A stretch of 64,000 nucleotides of DNA from Lacticaseibacillus pantheris DSM 15945 = JCM 12539 = NBRC 106106 (GTDB lineage Bacteria; Bacillota; Bacilli; Lactobacillales; Lactobacillaceae). The stretch is taken from contig NZ_BBAI01000003.1 of NCBI RefSeq assembly GCF_001311175.1, positions 58,032 through 122,031 of the forward strand. Direction: 5' to 3'. The notes below the pieces were generated by a model. It made no database searches and was not told the DNA's origin. It worked only from the letters and a program-made list of their open reading frames with translations. The translations under genes and the position numbers were made by a program. Shown here one piece after another: positions 1 to 8,035 of this stretch; positions within the stretch are counted from its first letter, which is position 1, and every line of letters starts with the position of its first letter.

Positions 1-53
1 AACACATCAGTAACGACCAGAACAAGGAATTAGTGGAAAAGAACGTTCACTAA
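1..53 (+). CDS. C-terminal end of an unidentified protein (cut by window start)
   Basis: Frame 3 is open from the window edge to a TAA at 51-53 and encodes a polar tail ending HISNDQNKELVEKNVH. A strong intrinsic terminator follows 26 bases later, which supports a real gene end here. Too little is present to assign a function. Confidence 0.5.
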   Translation, partial: HISNDQNKELVEKNVH

Positions 54-78
54 CACCTAGATGGTTGTTTAGAAGAGC

Positions 79-112
79 TGTCCGCAATGATGCGGGCAGT
101 TTTTTTTACGCT
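79..112 (+). terminator. Intrinsic terminator
   Basis: Stem CTGTCCGC / GCGGGCAG with loop AATGAT is followed by eight T. It ends the gene that enters from the left and insulates the copper operon promoter just downstream. Confidence 0.85.
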
Positions 113-117
113 TTATG

Positions 118-156
118 TTTACAAATGTAAATCTTAGGTGTACGATTACACTTGTA
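118..156 (+). promoter_or_regulatory. copYB promoter with two cop boxes
   Basis: A -35 TTTACA (118-123) and -10 TACGAT (141-146) are separated by 17 bases. Two copies of the CopY operator TACANNTGTA are present: TACAAATGTA at 120-129, over the -35, and TACACTTGTA at 147-156, just after the -10. This is the classical arrangement for CopY repression, which is relieved when copper displaces zinc from CopY. Confidence 0.88.
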
Positions 157-176
157 AACGAACGGAGGAATTCTTC

Positions 177-626
177 ATGGCAGACTTAACTTTTGACGTG
201 AGCCCCGCGGAGTGGGCCGTTTTGCGCATCGTGTGGACGCTGGACGGTGCGGATACTGGCACCATCGTGGACGCCTTGGTCGCAAAACGTGGCTGGGCAC
301 CCGCCACCATTAAAACTTTGCTGGGCCGGCTGGTAAAGAAGGGCGCACTCACGACCACCAAGGACGGTCGGCAGTTCCACTACACCGCTACCATCGGCGA
401 GCAAGACTCCATGCATCACGTACTGCAGGCGCAGGTGGCCGCGATGTGTGCGATGAAGGTGGGGAGTGCCTTAACCCAGACCATTGCCGATATGCCGTTA
501 AGCAAAGACGATATCACTAACCTAGTGGAAGTTTTGAATCAGAAACTAGCCACGGCACCGGCGATGGTTGAGTGTGACTGCTTACCAGCGTCAATGCGGG
601 GAGTACAGCACGAAGGACACTGCTAG
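177..626 (+). CDS. copY: CopY-type copper-responsive transcriptional repressor
   Basis: A 149-residue BlaI/MecI/CopY family protein. The N-terminal winged helix (about residues 1-75) contains the typical segment ending RQFHYTA. The C-terminal metal site is atypical: a CDC pair is followed by HEGHC, so the usual CxCx4CxC is only partly kept. The start is the ATG at 177 with CGGAGGA at 162-168, not an upstream in-frame ATG that would overlap the second operator. It is the first gene of the copYB operon and is expected to repress its own promoter through the two cop boxes at 120-156. Confidence 0.9.
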   Translation: MADLTFDVSPAEWAVLRIVWTLDGADTGTIVDALVAKRGWAPATIKTLLGRLVKKGALTTTKDGRQFHYTATIGEQDSMHHVLQAQVAAMCAMKVGSALTQTIADMPLSKDDITNLVEVLNQKLATAPAMVECDCLPASMRGVQHEGHC

Positions 627-651
627 ACGTAATTAATTATTGGGGGTAACC

Positions 652-2735
652 ATGACGGATATGAATGAGCACGAAACAATGGATATGACGGGGATGGATA
701 TGTCCTCCATGAACAATATGCACGGTATGCACCACAACATGGCGGGGATGGACGATCCGGGGATGAAGTACATGGGCAACCTGAAACAAAAGTTTTGGGT
801 CAGCCTGGTATTAATGGTCATCGTGGTGTTATTGGCCCCACTAATGGGGATGCAGTTGAGCGTTGGTGGACTGAGTTTGCCAATTACTTTTCCTGGTAGC
901 GAATGGGTACTCCTAATCGTGGCAACGGCACTATTTCTCTACGGTGGGCTCCCGTTTGTCCGCGGCGGCATCGAGGAAATTAAGGCGCGCAAACCCGGCA
1001 TGATGGCTTTGATTGGGTTGGGAATATCCGTTGCGTATTTGTACTCCGTGTACGCCTTTGTGGCGAACAACCTCATCCCAGGTCACGCCCACGTGATGAA
1101 CTTTTTCTGGGAGTTAGCCACGTTAATTGTCATCATGTTGCTCGGCCACTGGTCGAGATGAACGCCGTGATGAAGGCGGGCAACGCGACTGATAGTTTGG
1201 GCCAGATGTTGCCCGATACGGTGCACATGTTGCACGGGGACGAAGTGATGGACATGCCTTTGGCGCACGTCCAGCTGGTAGTAAACTCCGTGTTCTGGCT
1301 GGGGAATCGATTCCAGCGACGGTCAAATTGATGACGGAGATACCACCGTTAACGAAGCGTTGGTTTCTGGCGAATCGGCCCCCGTGGTTAAGCACGCCGG
1401 CGACCAGGTGACAGGTGGTACCGTAAATGGCGATGGCACCATTACCATGACGGTGAGCGCGGTCGGCGAGGACGGCTTCATTGGTCAAATCGGGCACATG
1501 GTTAGTGATGCCCAGCAGCAAAAGAGTCGTGCCGAAAACGTCGCGTCGCGTGTAGCTGGCTGGCTGTTCTACATTGCGCTGGTAGTCGGCCTGTTGACGG
1601 TGGCGGTGTGGACGCCGATTAACGGCTTTGGTCCCGCCCTAATGATGGGTGTAACGGTGCTTATTATTGCCTGTCCGCACGCTCTGGGGTTAGCCCTGCC
1701 ACTGGTCATCGTGCGCGCGACCGGGATGTCGGCTAAGCGTGGGTTGCTGGTCCGGAACCGCAACGCGTACGAGGCAACGAGCAAGGCCCGCTACATTATG
1801 TTCGATAAAACCGGTACGTTGACTACTGGTCACTTTACGGTGAACGCCGTACAACCGTTGGTGGATGGTGTGACCGCAGATGACCTGCTGGCCGACTTTG
1901 CCGCGCTGGAGCAAAGTAGCACGCACCCATTCGCAACTGGGTCCTGGCAGCAGCTAAGCAAAAGCGTGTGGACGTGACTCCCGCTGATAACGTTCAGACC
2001 ATTCAGGGTGCCGGTCTGAGCGGCGAGCTGGACGGCCGCCAGTTGATGATTGTTAACGCTAAGTACCTGGTGGCGCACGGCCTTGACTTCGATGCCACCA
2101 AAGTCGACCAGCTAGCGGCGGCCGGCAACACGGTATCCTTGCTGGTGGTCGACCAGCAGGTTCAGGGTCTGGTGGCTGCGGGGGATGTTGCTCGTCCAGA
2201 AGCAGCCAAGGCCATTGCCGGTTTGAAGCAGGCCGGGTTGACACCAGTTATGTTGACCGGTGACAATCAGCAGACCGCCGCGACCGTCGCGGCCGCCCTC
2301 GGAATTGATGATGTGCACGCCGAATTAATGCCCGCCGACAAGTCCCGGCTGATTAGCGAATATCAGCGGCGGGGCGGCGTGCTGATGGTGGGAGATGGTA
2401 TCAATGACGCCCCCAGCCTGGCAGGTGCCGACGTTGGGATTGCCATTGGCGCTGGTACCGACGTCGCGATTGACGCTGCCGACGTGGTGTTAGTGTCTAG
2501 CAAGACGACTGACATCCTCAACTTTGTCCGTCTGGCCAAGGCTACAAACCGTAAGTTGGTGCAGAACATTTGGTGGGCGGCGGGTTACAACATTGTAGCG
2601 ATTCCGCTCGCTGCCGGCGTTCTGGCACCAATTGGTATTACGATGCCCGCAGCGTTGGGTGCGGTGGTGATGAGCCTGTCCGCAATCATTGTGGCGATTA
2701 ACGCAATGACTTTGCGCGCACCGAGTGTTGAGTAA
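652..2735 (+). CDS. copB: CopB-type heavy-metal P-type ATPase (frameshifted as sequenced)
   Basis: A P1B ATPase that exports copper or silver. The N-terminus is rich in Met and His ([17 protein letters not shown]...), typical of CopB rather than the CxxC domains of CopA. The membrane metal site is CPH (in IACPHALGL), the CopB signature; the phosphorylation motif DKTGTLT and the hinge VGDGINDAP are present. The frame is broken at about 1152, 1278, 1316 and 1941, each explained by one missing base; two of the sites look like GGATC that lost its A. The composite protein is otherwise complete. RBS GGGGG is at 642-646. No copA or copZ is adjacent. Confidence 0.88.
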
Positions 2736-2745
2736 TTGAGCAAGC

Positions 2746-2778
2746 AAAAAGCGTCGGCCAGGTTGGTCGGCGCTTTTA
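2746..2778 (+). terminator. Terminator between convergent copB and the ABM-like gene
   Basis: Stem AAAAGCGTCGGCC / GGTCGGCGCTTTT with loop AGGTT, flanked by A and T runs, so it can act in both directions. Confidence 0.8.
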
Positions 2779-2790
2779 TGCTAGACGCGG

Positions 2791-3289
2791 TTATTGGAAT
2801 GTGGCCGGATCAAGCACCTTATAGCCAGTCTCGAAGTAACCGTTGGCACTGGCAGCGCGGTTGGTGAACGCTTGGAGGGGCTTAAACGCGGGCGTGGTTT
2901 TAAGGGCAAAGTAGTTGCTACCGCGCAACCACGAGGTCATCAACATGTAGTTAACCTCCGGCGATTCTTCGCGCATCAAGCACATCATGCCGACGCGGGG
3001 TACTGTTCACGCTGGTCGATTAGTTTGGCCATATTTGCTTCAAAGACGGACACGTCGTCACTGGTCAAACCAAAGTGCATGAAGTGTATGTACTCGTTCA
3101 GCGCAACGTGTCCCGTACTGATCACGGGCCGGTAAGTAACGGGCATGGTATAGCGACCCTCACCGGATAGGTCGAGCAGCGCGTAATCGGCACCGTGGTT
3201 ACTAGGCTCAAGTAAAAATTGTTGGTCATTATGCATAAGACTGCGCAGTACGCCTTGCGTACAAAGACAGTTTGGATACGATTAGTCAT
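2791..3289 (-). CDS. Putative ABM-fold (HmoB-like) monooxygenase, frameshifted
   Basis: Reading from an ATG at 3289 behind GGAGGTG, the composite protein is about 165 residues. Its C-terminal half (PRVGMMCLMREES..., YMLMTSWLRGSNYFALKTTPAFKPL) resembles the antibiotic-biosynthesis-monooxygenase or heme-degrading HmoB fold, in which a tryptophan-containing strand is followed by an amphipathic helix. Two single-base losses, near 3260 and 2997, break the frame. The assignment rests on general similarity only, so substrate and reaction are unknown. It is convergent with copB and divergent from the metallo-hydrolase at 3358. Confidence 0.45.
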
Positions 3290-3357
3290 AGAAAGCACCT
3301 CCATAATGATTATACCGCGGACTAACGGGTGGATGGTGACTGGGAGGTAATTAACTA

Positions 3358-4095
3358 ATGGAAATTCGTGTATTAGGTTATTATGGCGGTTATCCAGCCG
3401 ATGGTGTTGGTACCAGTGCGTACCTGGTCACCAGTGGGGATTACCACTTGCTGATGGATGCCGGTAGTGGCGCTCTGTTAGAGCTAGAGCCGGTACTGGA
3501 CCCGTTGCAGCTGGATGCCGTATTATTGACGCACTACCACCACGATCACACTGCCGACGTGGGCACGCTCCAGTATTACTGGCAATTACGTCCTGGCGCC
3601 AAGAAGGAGCCGGTGTTACCCATTTACGGCCACACAAAGGATCCGTTGAACTTTGCAGCGTTGACGTTTGGTGATTTTACTATTGGCCGGGGCTACACGG
3701 CTGACAGCACGGTTGACCTGGGCCCGCTGCGGTTGACGTTCTTGGAGACGGAGCATCCGGTGCCCGCCTTTGCGGTGCGCATCGAAGAGACGACCACTGG
3801 CAAAGTGGTGGTGAACACGAGTGATACGCGTTACTTCGGCGGTCTGGCTCCGTTTAGTCGGGGAGCGGACCTGCTACTGGCGGACACGAACTTCCTGGCG
3901 GATAAACCGGCACCACGGTGGCATTTAACGGCGCCAGAGGCTGGCAAAGTAGCGGCGGACGCCGGTGTCGGCCAGTTGGTGCTGACGCACTTGCCGCAGA
4001 CCGTTAACTTGCACGTACTGCAGCAACAAGCACAGGACGCGGCGGGGGACATCCCCGTACTCTTGGCCAGCGAACACCCGGTATTGCGGGTGTAG
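3358..4095 (+). CDS. MBL-fold metallo-hydrolase (RNase Z / YhfI-like)
   Basis: A 245-residue metallo-beta-lactamase-fold protein. The zinc motif HxHxDH is THYHHDH at residues 58-64; further ligands are expected at the conserved DT (DTNF) and the late H (THLPQ). The N-terminal GTSAYLV strand matches YhfI/RNase Z-type hydrolases of lactobacilli. RBS GGGAGGTAA precedes the ATG. Its stop codon directly abuts the first large repeat element, which starts at 4096. Physiological substrate unknown. Confidence 0.75.
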   Translation: MEIRVLGYYGGYPADGVGTSAYLVTSGDYHLLMDAGSGALLELEPVLDPLQLDAVLLTHYHHDHTADVGTLQYYWQLRPGAKKEPVLPIYGHTKDPLNFAALTFGDFTIGRGYTADSTVDLGPLRLTFLETEHPVPAFAVRIEETTTGKVVVNTSDTRYFGGLAPFSRGADLLLADTNFLADKPAPRWHLTAPEAGKVAADAGVGQLVLTHLPQTVNLHVLQQQAQDAAGDIPVLLASEHPVLRV

Positions 4096-4550
4096 GTGGC
4101 GGTTTTGGTCGGTGGGGGTGCCGTGGCGTGCTGCGACTTTGTGGACCGCTCCACGGTGACCGCTGCTAGTGGCTGGTCGTACTGACGCGGTGGTTCCGGT
4201 TGAGCGGCTGGCCCCCGCGACCGGCTACGTGCCTCACGCTCACGCCCGTGCCGGGCTACCGCGAATTGCCGTAGCCCGAGAAAACCACTCGGTCTAGCCA
4301 ATTTGATTCTGGGGTCGCTCAAGTGACGGTCTGCGACGGTCACTTGAGTTAACTCCCGGTAAGGGCTAAAGCCCAAACCGGAAGTAAACCAACAGAACTA
4401 CGGGCATGCAGCCGTCGCGGTGACCAGCCGCTCAACCTCCACCACCACGCCAGTACGACCAACGGTAGGTGTTCACCGTTCCGGGTCCAGTCGTCTCCAC
4501 ACCCCCGGCACCCCCACCGGCCAGAACCACACTTGCGAACGAATTTACGA
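4096..4550. repeat. Large structured intergenic repeat, A element of locus R1
   Basis: An imperfect giant hairpin. The left arm (about 4100-4167, starting GGCGGTTTTGGTCGG) pairs with the right arm (about 4472-4528, ending CCACCGGCCAGAACC). A second inner stem, GGCTGGTCGTACTG.. with ..CCAGTACGACC (4171-4222 / 4419-4463), encloses at least three tip hairpins: CGGGCTAC/GTAGCCCG (4253-4279), CTCAAGTGAC/GTCACTTGAG (4318-4348) and CCGGT..GGGCTAAAGCCC..ACCGG (4357-4381). The right flank carries CTTGCGAACGAATTTA, shared with other loci. No coding sense; see findings. Confidence 0.85.
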
Positions 4551-4744
4551 CTGGTTTAGGCAACTGCAGCCATAGTACCCGTATTTTCAGTAGTAGCCGT
4601 TAACCCTTATGTGTAAGGGACGGCTCGCAATCGAAATTTTAGATGGGTTAGTGCCTGACTTGTAATAAAAGTGACTGAATTTGTCGTCAATTTCCTGTCC
4701 GGGGGCTTGTAGAGGGAACATCCTTCTGTAGGGTATTCGTGATT
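4551..4744. other. Unique AT-rich spacer between R1-A and R1-B
   Basis: About 190 bases with no similarity by eye to the spacers of the other loci. It holds a small hairpin (TAACCCTTATGTGTAAGGG near 4600) but no convincing gene, and no clear promoter. Confidence 0.5.
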
Positions 4745-5130
4745 GGTCATGGTAGTGTGAGGCCGCGTCGGTCGGAACGGTGAGCGAAGGCGTGTGGGTT
4801 AGGAATGGTCCCCACCGTTACTGGGTAACGGGAACCCGGGGTTGGGCTTTGGTACGGAGCGTCGTGCCCGGAGACGTAGTTGCTGCGACCCCGGAGCGCC
4901 GTAGGAACGGAGTGACGTACGGCGGCATGTTTTTGAGACCGTGATTTTTCGGGCTCAAAACTCGTGGGAAGCCCGGCACGGGCTGGAGCGTGCGGGTGTA
5001 GCAACCTACGGCGTAGGCTCGTAAGCCGCAGTACCAAAGCCCAACCCCGCGTTCGTACGCAGCCCTAGCAGTGGTGACCATGTAGTACCCCACGAAAGCC
5101 GCAGCTCACCGTTCCGACCAACGCTGCCGC
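4745..5130. repeat. Large structured intergenic repeat, B element of locus R1
   Basis: The left arm GCCGCGTCGGTCGGAACGGTGAG (from 4762) pairs with the right arm CTCACCGTTCCGACCAACGCTGCCG (to about 5128). Inside are hairpins such as GCCGTA..TACGGC (4898-4923) and the segment CGTCGTGCCCGGAGACG shared with other B loci. Its right half, read on the minus strand, resembles the left half of A elements (CTGCTAGGG core), so B is a diverged inverted relative of A. Confidence 0.8.
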
Positions 5131-5166
5131 CAACCACACCCCCAACCACACGGATTTGAAGGTAAC

Positions 5167-5195
5167 TTGCACGCTCAGGGCTTTAGCGTTAAACT
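5167..5195 (+). promoter_or_regulatory. Probable mecA promoter
   Basis: TTGCAC (5167-5172), 17 bases, then TAAACT (5190-5195). A short hairpin GCGGGGTTATCCGC lies just before the RBS AAAGGGGTG of mecA. Confidence 0.5.
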
Positions 5196-5260
5196 GTTCT
5201 CTCGAGTAGGCAATATGCTTAAATTTGCGGGGTTATCCGCAGCAAAGGGGTGATTGCAAC

Positions 5261-5998
5261 ATGGAAATGGAAAGAATCAACGCCGACACGATCCGCGTCT
5301 TTTTGGGTTCCGATGACCTGAAGTCACGTGGCATCAAGATGTTGGATTTGTTGAGCAATCACGAAGACATTGAACACTTCTTCTACGGGGTGCTTGAAGA
5401 GGTCGACCAACAGCACGAATTTGCTGATAACGAGTCAGTTACCTTTCAGGTTATGCCCAGTAGCGGTGGCCTCGAAATGTTTATTTCGCGTAACCATCGC
5501 CACAATCAGAGCCAGCAACCGCAAAAGGGGCAACAGCCAGCCGATGCTGGTCAGGAAACGGCACCCATCGACGAATTCGCTGCTTTGGCCAAGCGTCATC
5601 TCGACCAGGCGCAGGTGGACAGTGTTCGCGACGAACCCAATCAGGATGAGGTACAACCATTATTTACCGATGAAAGTACCCCTGTAGCCGTGGCATTACG
5701 CTTACCCGACTTTGAAGCGTTAATTGGGCTTTCACGGAGCCTCCGTATGAATGGGGGTACGAGTGACTTGTTCCGGTACCAAGGACACTATTTCCTAGTA
5801 CTGACGTTCCACCCGAATGCCATCAGTGAACGCGAGGCGCAGATTCAGCTGGCCATCGCGCATGAGTACGGTGATACTGCTGACGTGACCGCTGAACAGT
5901 TGGCAGAGTACGGGCACCAGTTAATGGCCACCAGTGCGCTAGAGACCACCAGGTACTACTTTAAAAAAATAATGCATAACAAACTACTGGGCCCATAG
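5261..5998 (+). CDS. mecA: Adaptor protein MecA
   Basis: The ClpC adaptor that targets proteins such as ComK and competence or stress regulators for degradation. The N-terminal substrate-binding domain (MEMERINADTIRVFLGSDDL, residues 1-20, to about 80) and the C-terminal ClpC-binding domain (about 140-235) are joined by a Gln/Pro-rich linker, as usual. As written the frame runs to 5998, but an A7 run at 5963-5969 probably should be A6. With six A the protein ends ..TTRYYFKK at a TAA at 5970-5972, which matches the usual MecA C-terminus. Confidence 0.9.
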   Translation: MEMERINADTIRVFLGSDDLKSRGIKMLDLLSNHEDIEHFFYGVLEEVDQQHEFADNESVTFQVMPSSGGLEMFISRNHRHNQSQQPQKGQQPADAGQETAPIDEFAALAKRHLDQAQVDSVRDEPNQDEVQPLFTDESTPVAVALRLPDFEALIGLSRSLRMNGGTSDLFRYQGHYFLVLTFHPNAISEREAQIQLAIAHEYGDTADVTAEQLAEYGHQLMATSALETTRYYFKKIMHNKLLGP

Positions 5999-6037
5999 CC
6001 GTATCCGTTAGAACGTGACGAACGCGGCTATGGGCCT
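5989..6037. terminator. Bidirectional terminator between mecA and azlD
   Basis: Inverted arms GGCCCATAGCCG / CGGCTATGGGCC are separated by about 23 bases, between convergent genes. No long T run, so the strength is uncertain. Confidence 0.65.
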
Positions 6038-6056
6038 AGTTGGTGTTTCGGCATAT

Positions 6057-6384
6057 TCACATAAGCAGGCGGGTAATCGCCAACGCGGCAATACCGACCA
6101 CCGCCACGGCGAGTAAGGACCGCGTAACTACGGCCACGACGACGGAGGGAATAGTGGCAATGGCGTACGGTACGTTGAGGGTCGGTAGGCGGCCGAGGTG
6201 TTGCGTGAACAGGCTACTGACCACGAGGGCGGCCATAATGCTGACGGGTACAAAGCTGAGGAACTCCAGTACGGGTGCGGGCAGACGCCATTTTTTTGAG
6301 TAGAATAAACGGAATCACTCGGCACAGCCAGGTGACCACACCACAACCGATGACCACGAGTAACGAATATTCAAAAGAAGGCAT
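6057..6384 (-). CDS. azlD: AzlD-family branched-chain amino acid exporter subunit (frameshifted)
   Basis: The small hydrophobic partner of AzlC. From ATG 6384 the protein begins MPSFEYSLLVVIGCGVVTWL; after an A7 run on the coding strand (6291-6297), which should be A6, it continues LKKWRLPAPVLEFLSFVPVS and then further hydrophobic helices to LLM and TGA at 6057-6059. About 108 residues and 3-4 membrane segments, normal for AzlD. Its start overlaps the end of azlC by 14 bases, so the pair is translationally coupled. Confidence 0.85.
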
Positions 6385-7078
6385 GTTTAACCCCCATTCC
6401 TAATAGGCAGGCCACCACTGTGACCACCAGAACCAGTACGCTGCTGGGAATGAAGATGAGGCCCAGGTACATGAGTACGCAGACCAAAATCACCACGAGT
6501 CCTTGCAGTAGTAGCCCCATAGCGCGGTCACCAATAACTTGTAAGTACAGCAGCCCGATAAACATGGCGACAAGCGCAAAGTCGAGGCCGAACGCGTTCG
6601 GGTTGGGAATGAGGCTACCAATTAGATTGCCGACTACTGACGATAATGCCCAAATGGAATACGCGAAGATATTAGCAGCGTTGAGCCAGTCAAAGTTTAA
6701 TTTGTGGTCAGTGTAGTTCAATTTGCTCATAGTGAGCGCGAAGGTTTCGTCCGTAATCAGTGTTCCTAGCCAAACGTTCCGCCACATGCTTTCATGGCGG
6801 AGGTAGGGGGCAACGGTCATGCTGACAAGAATCATCCGGGCGCTAACCATCAACACTGCGAATAGAATCGATATGTATGCACTACTAGCCGCAATCATAC
6901 TGACGATGATAAATTGGGCGGTGCCGCTGTACGCTAGTAGTGACATGAGTAGCGTTATGATTGGTCCGTGACCCGCACCGCGAGCAACCACCCCAAACGC
7001 CAAGCCAATACCAATATAGCCAAAGGCGGTGGGAATGGTGTCACGAATACCGGTACGGAAATCTAGCTGGTTATTCAC
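6371..7078 (-). CDS. azlC: AzlC-family branched-chain amino acid exporter subunit
   Basis: A 235-residue multi-pass membrane protein with the AzlC landmarks GLAFGVVARGAG, a YSGTAQF segment and TDETFAL. With AzlD it forms an exporter of branched-chain amino acids or their analogues (family knowledge; substrate not shown here). The start is GTG at 7078 behind GGAGGTG, because upstream in-frame starts lack an RBS and would encode a non-conserved leader. Confidence 0.9.
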   Translation of the reverse strand: MNNQLDFRTGIRDTIPTAFGYIGIGLAFGVVARGAGHGPIITLLMSLLAYSGTAQFIIVSMIAASSAYISILFAVLMVSARMILVSMTVAPYLRHESMWRNVWLGTLITDETFALTMSKLNYTDHKLNFDWLNAANIFAYSIWALSSVVGNLIGSLIPNPNAFGLDFALVAMFIGLLYLQVIGDRAMGLLLQGLVVILVCVLMYLGLIFIPSSVLVLVVTVVACLLGMGVKHAFF

Positions 7079-7193
7079 AGAAACACCTCCAAAAATTATG
7101 ATGGTACAAATAAGTGGCGCCCGCCGATTGAGGGTTATGGTTCCCTCGGATCGTCGTCGCCACGTTGCTGATGCCTGTATAGATGCAATCCCG

Positions 7194-7575
7194 TTACGCT
7201 GGTAGTGAACCAAAGTCGACCAGGTGCGATAGTTGAGCCGCCTGTTTCCGAATATCATCGGGTAGGGCCTGCGAAATCGTGAAGGTCGTGTTCATACGGT
7301 GGGGGTTGAAGTCTGATGGCACACTAACAATTGAGTAGAACGTATTATCGGTATTGTCGGGAATTGCGCTGAGGGTGTAGGCCGTGATGGCCGCTTCTTC
7401 CTGTGGCAACTGCTTGAGAAAGTCCGCGAGTACCCGGTATGAGTAATACACCGTTTCGGCGTAGGTTTCTCCAGAAGCGTATAGTTGCGGAATGTTGAGG
7501 AACTCAATAGTGTAGCCATGATCAGTCTTGGTATTCTTAGCAACAAAAAAAATACCGGTGTTGTGTGTCTGGCAT
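7194..7575 (-). CDS. HicB-like hypothetical protein, orphan (frameshifted)
   Basis: Starting at ATG 7575 and reading a T8 run (7545-7552) as T7, the protein begins MPDTQHRYFFVAKNTKTDHG and contains YTIEFLNIPQLYASGETYAE, which resembles the HicB-type degraded RNase H fold (GYxVxFPDLPGCxTxGDT). About 127 residues, ending ..LSHLVDFGSLPA. No HicA toxin is adjacent on either side, so an antitoxin role is not supported by context. It lies upstream of azlCD on the same strand, with 115 bases between. Confidence 0.5.
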
Positions 7576-7700
7576 AAAGCATCACGTCCCTTCGTCGCTT
7601 GATTTCCCTTAATAAATTATAACACGGTGAGAAACGCTAGTCCACACTCAAAAAAAATCTAATTTTTGATTAAATGGCAATTTTTTTTCCTCGTCTCTAC

Positions 7701-7729
7701 TTGGCAGGGGTTAATCTCCATGCTATACT
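7701..7729 (+). promoter_or_regulatory. Promoter of tRNA-Gly and probably the argS leader
   Basis: TTGGCA (7701-7706), exactly 17 bases, TATACT (7724-7729), 13 bases before the tRNA 5' end. This is a near-consensus housekeeping promoter. No second clear promoter is visible between the tRNA and the T-box leader. Confidence 0.8.
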
Positions 7730-7742
7730 TACTTTCGTTGTT

Positions 7743-7813
7743 GCGGTCGTAGTTTAATGGTAAAATCTCAGCTTCCCAAGCTGATGTCGCGAGTTCGATT
7801 CTCGTCGACCGCT
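7743..7813 (+). tRNA. tRNA-Gly (anticodon CCC)
   Basis: Acceptor GCGGTCG pairs with CGACCGC. The D arm contains AGTTTAATGGTAAAA, the anticodon arm is TCAGC-TTCCCAA-GCTGA (anticodon CCC), and the T arm includes GTTCGATTC. It is 71 nucleotides including the discriminator base; the 3' CCA is not encoded. It sits directly upstream of the argS T-box leader. Confidence 0.93.
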
Positions 7814-7825
7814 TGTATTTTGTCA

Positions 7826-8016
7826 ATATGCCAGAGGAAGTCCGGTTGGTCCTTACAGTGAGCCTGCAGTTAGTGCGATGTGGGTAGGTGCCGTCGGGTG
7901 GCGCGCTGGCACGACCATCAATCATGAATAACATTTAAGTGGGCGGTCACGCCAACAAGAGTGGTACCGCGGGCGCTGGCTCGTCTCTTTCAGTTGAAGG
8001 GGACGGGCCCGTTTTT
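7826..8016 (+). promoter_or_regulatory. T-box riboswitch upstream of argS
   Basis: The conserved T-box sequence AGAGTGGTACCGCGGG is at 7958-7973. It is followed by a terminator stem GGCTCGTCTCTTT / AAGGGGACGGGCC with a T5 run (7977-8016). Upstream lies a long structured region that would be stem I. Uncharged cognate tRNA, expected to be tRNA-Arg given the downstream gene, would stabilise the antiterminator and allow argS transcription. I could not place the specifier codon with confidence. Confidence 0.85.
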
Positions 8017-8035
8017 GAATACACGGAGGAATAAC

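Noticed and set aside
4747..5093. Open frames of about 90 codons on the minus strand in R1-B
   Set aside because: They arise from GC-rich repeat sequence, lack ribosome binding sites, and are not kept in the other B copies.
7079..7193. A HicA toxin partner for the HicB-like gene
   Set aside because: The 115 bases between it and azlC hold no open frame of suitable length, and the upstream side holds only a tRNA promoter.
7840..7900. Assigning the T-box specifier codon
   Set aside because: A CGA triplet in GTGCGATGTGGG is tempting for arginine, but I could not align stem I well enough to be sure it lies in the specifier loop.
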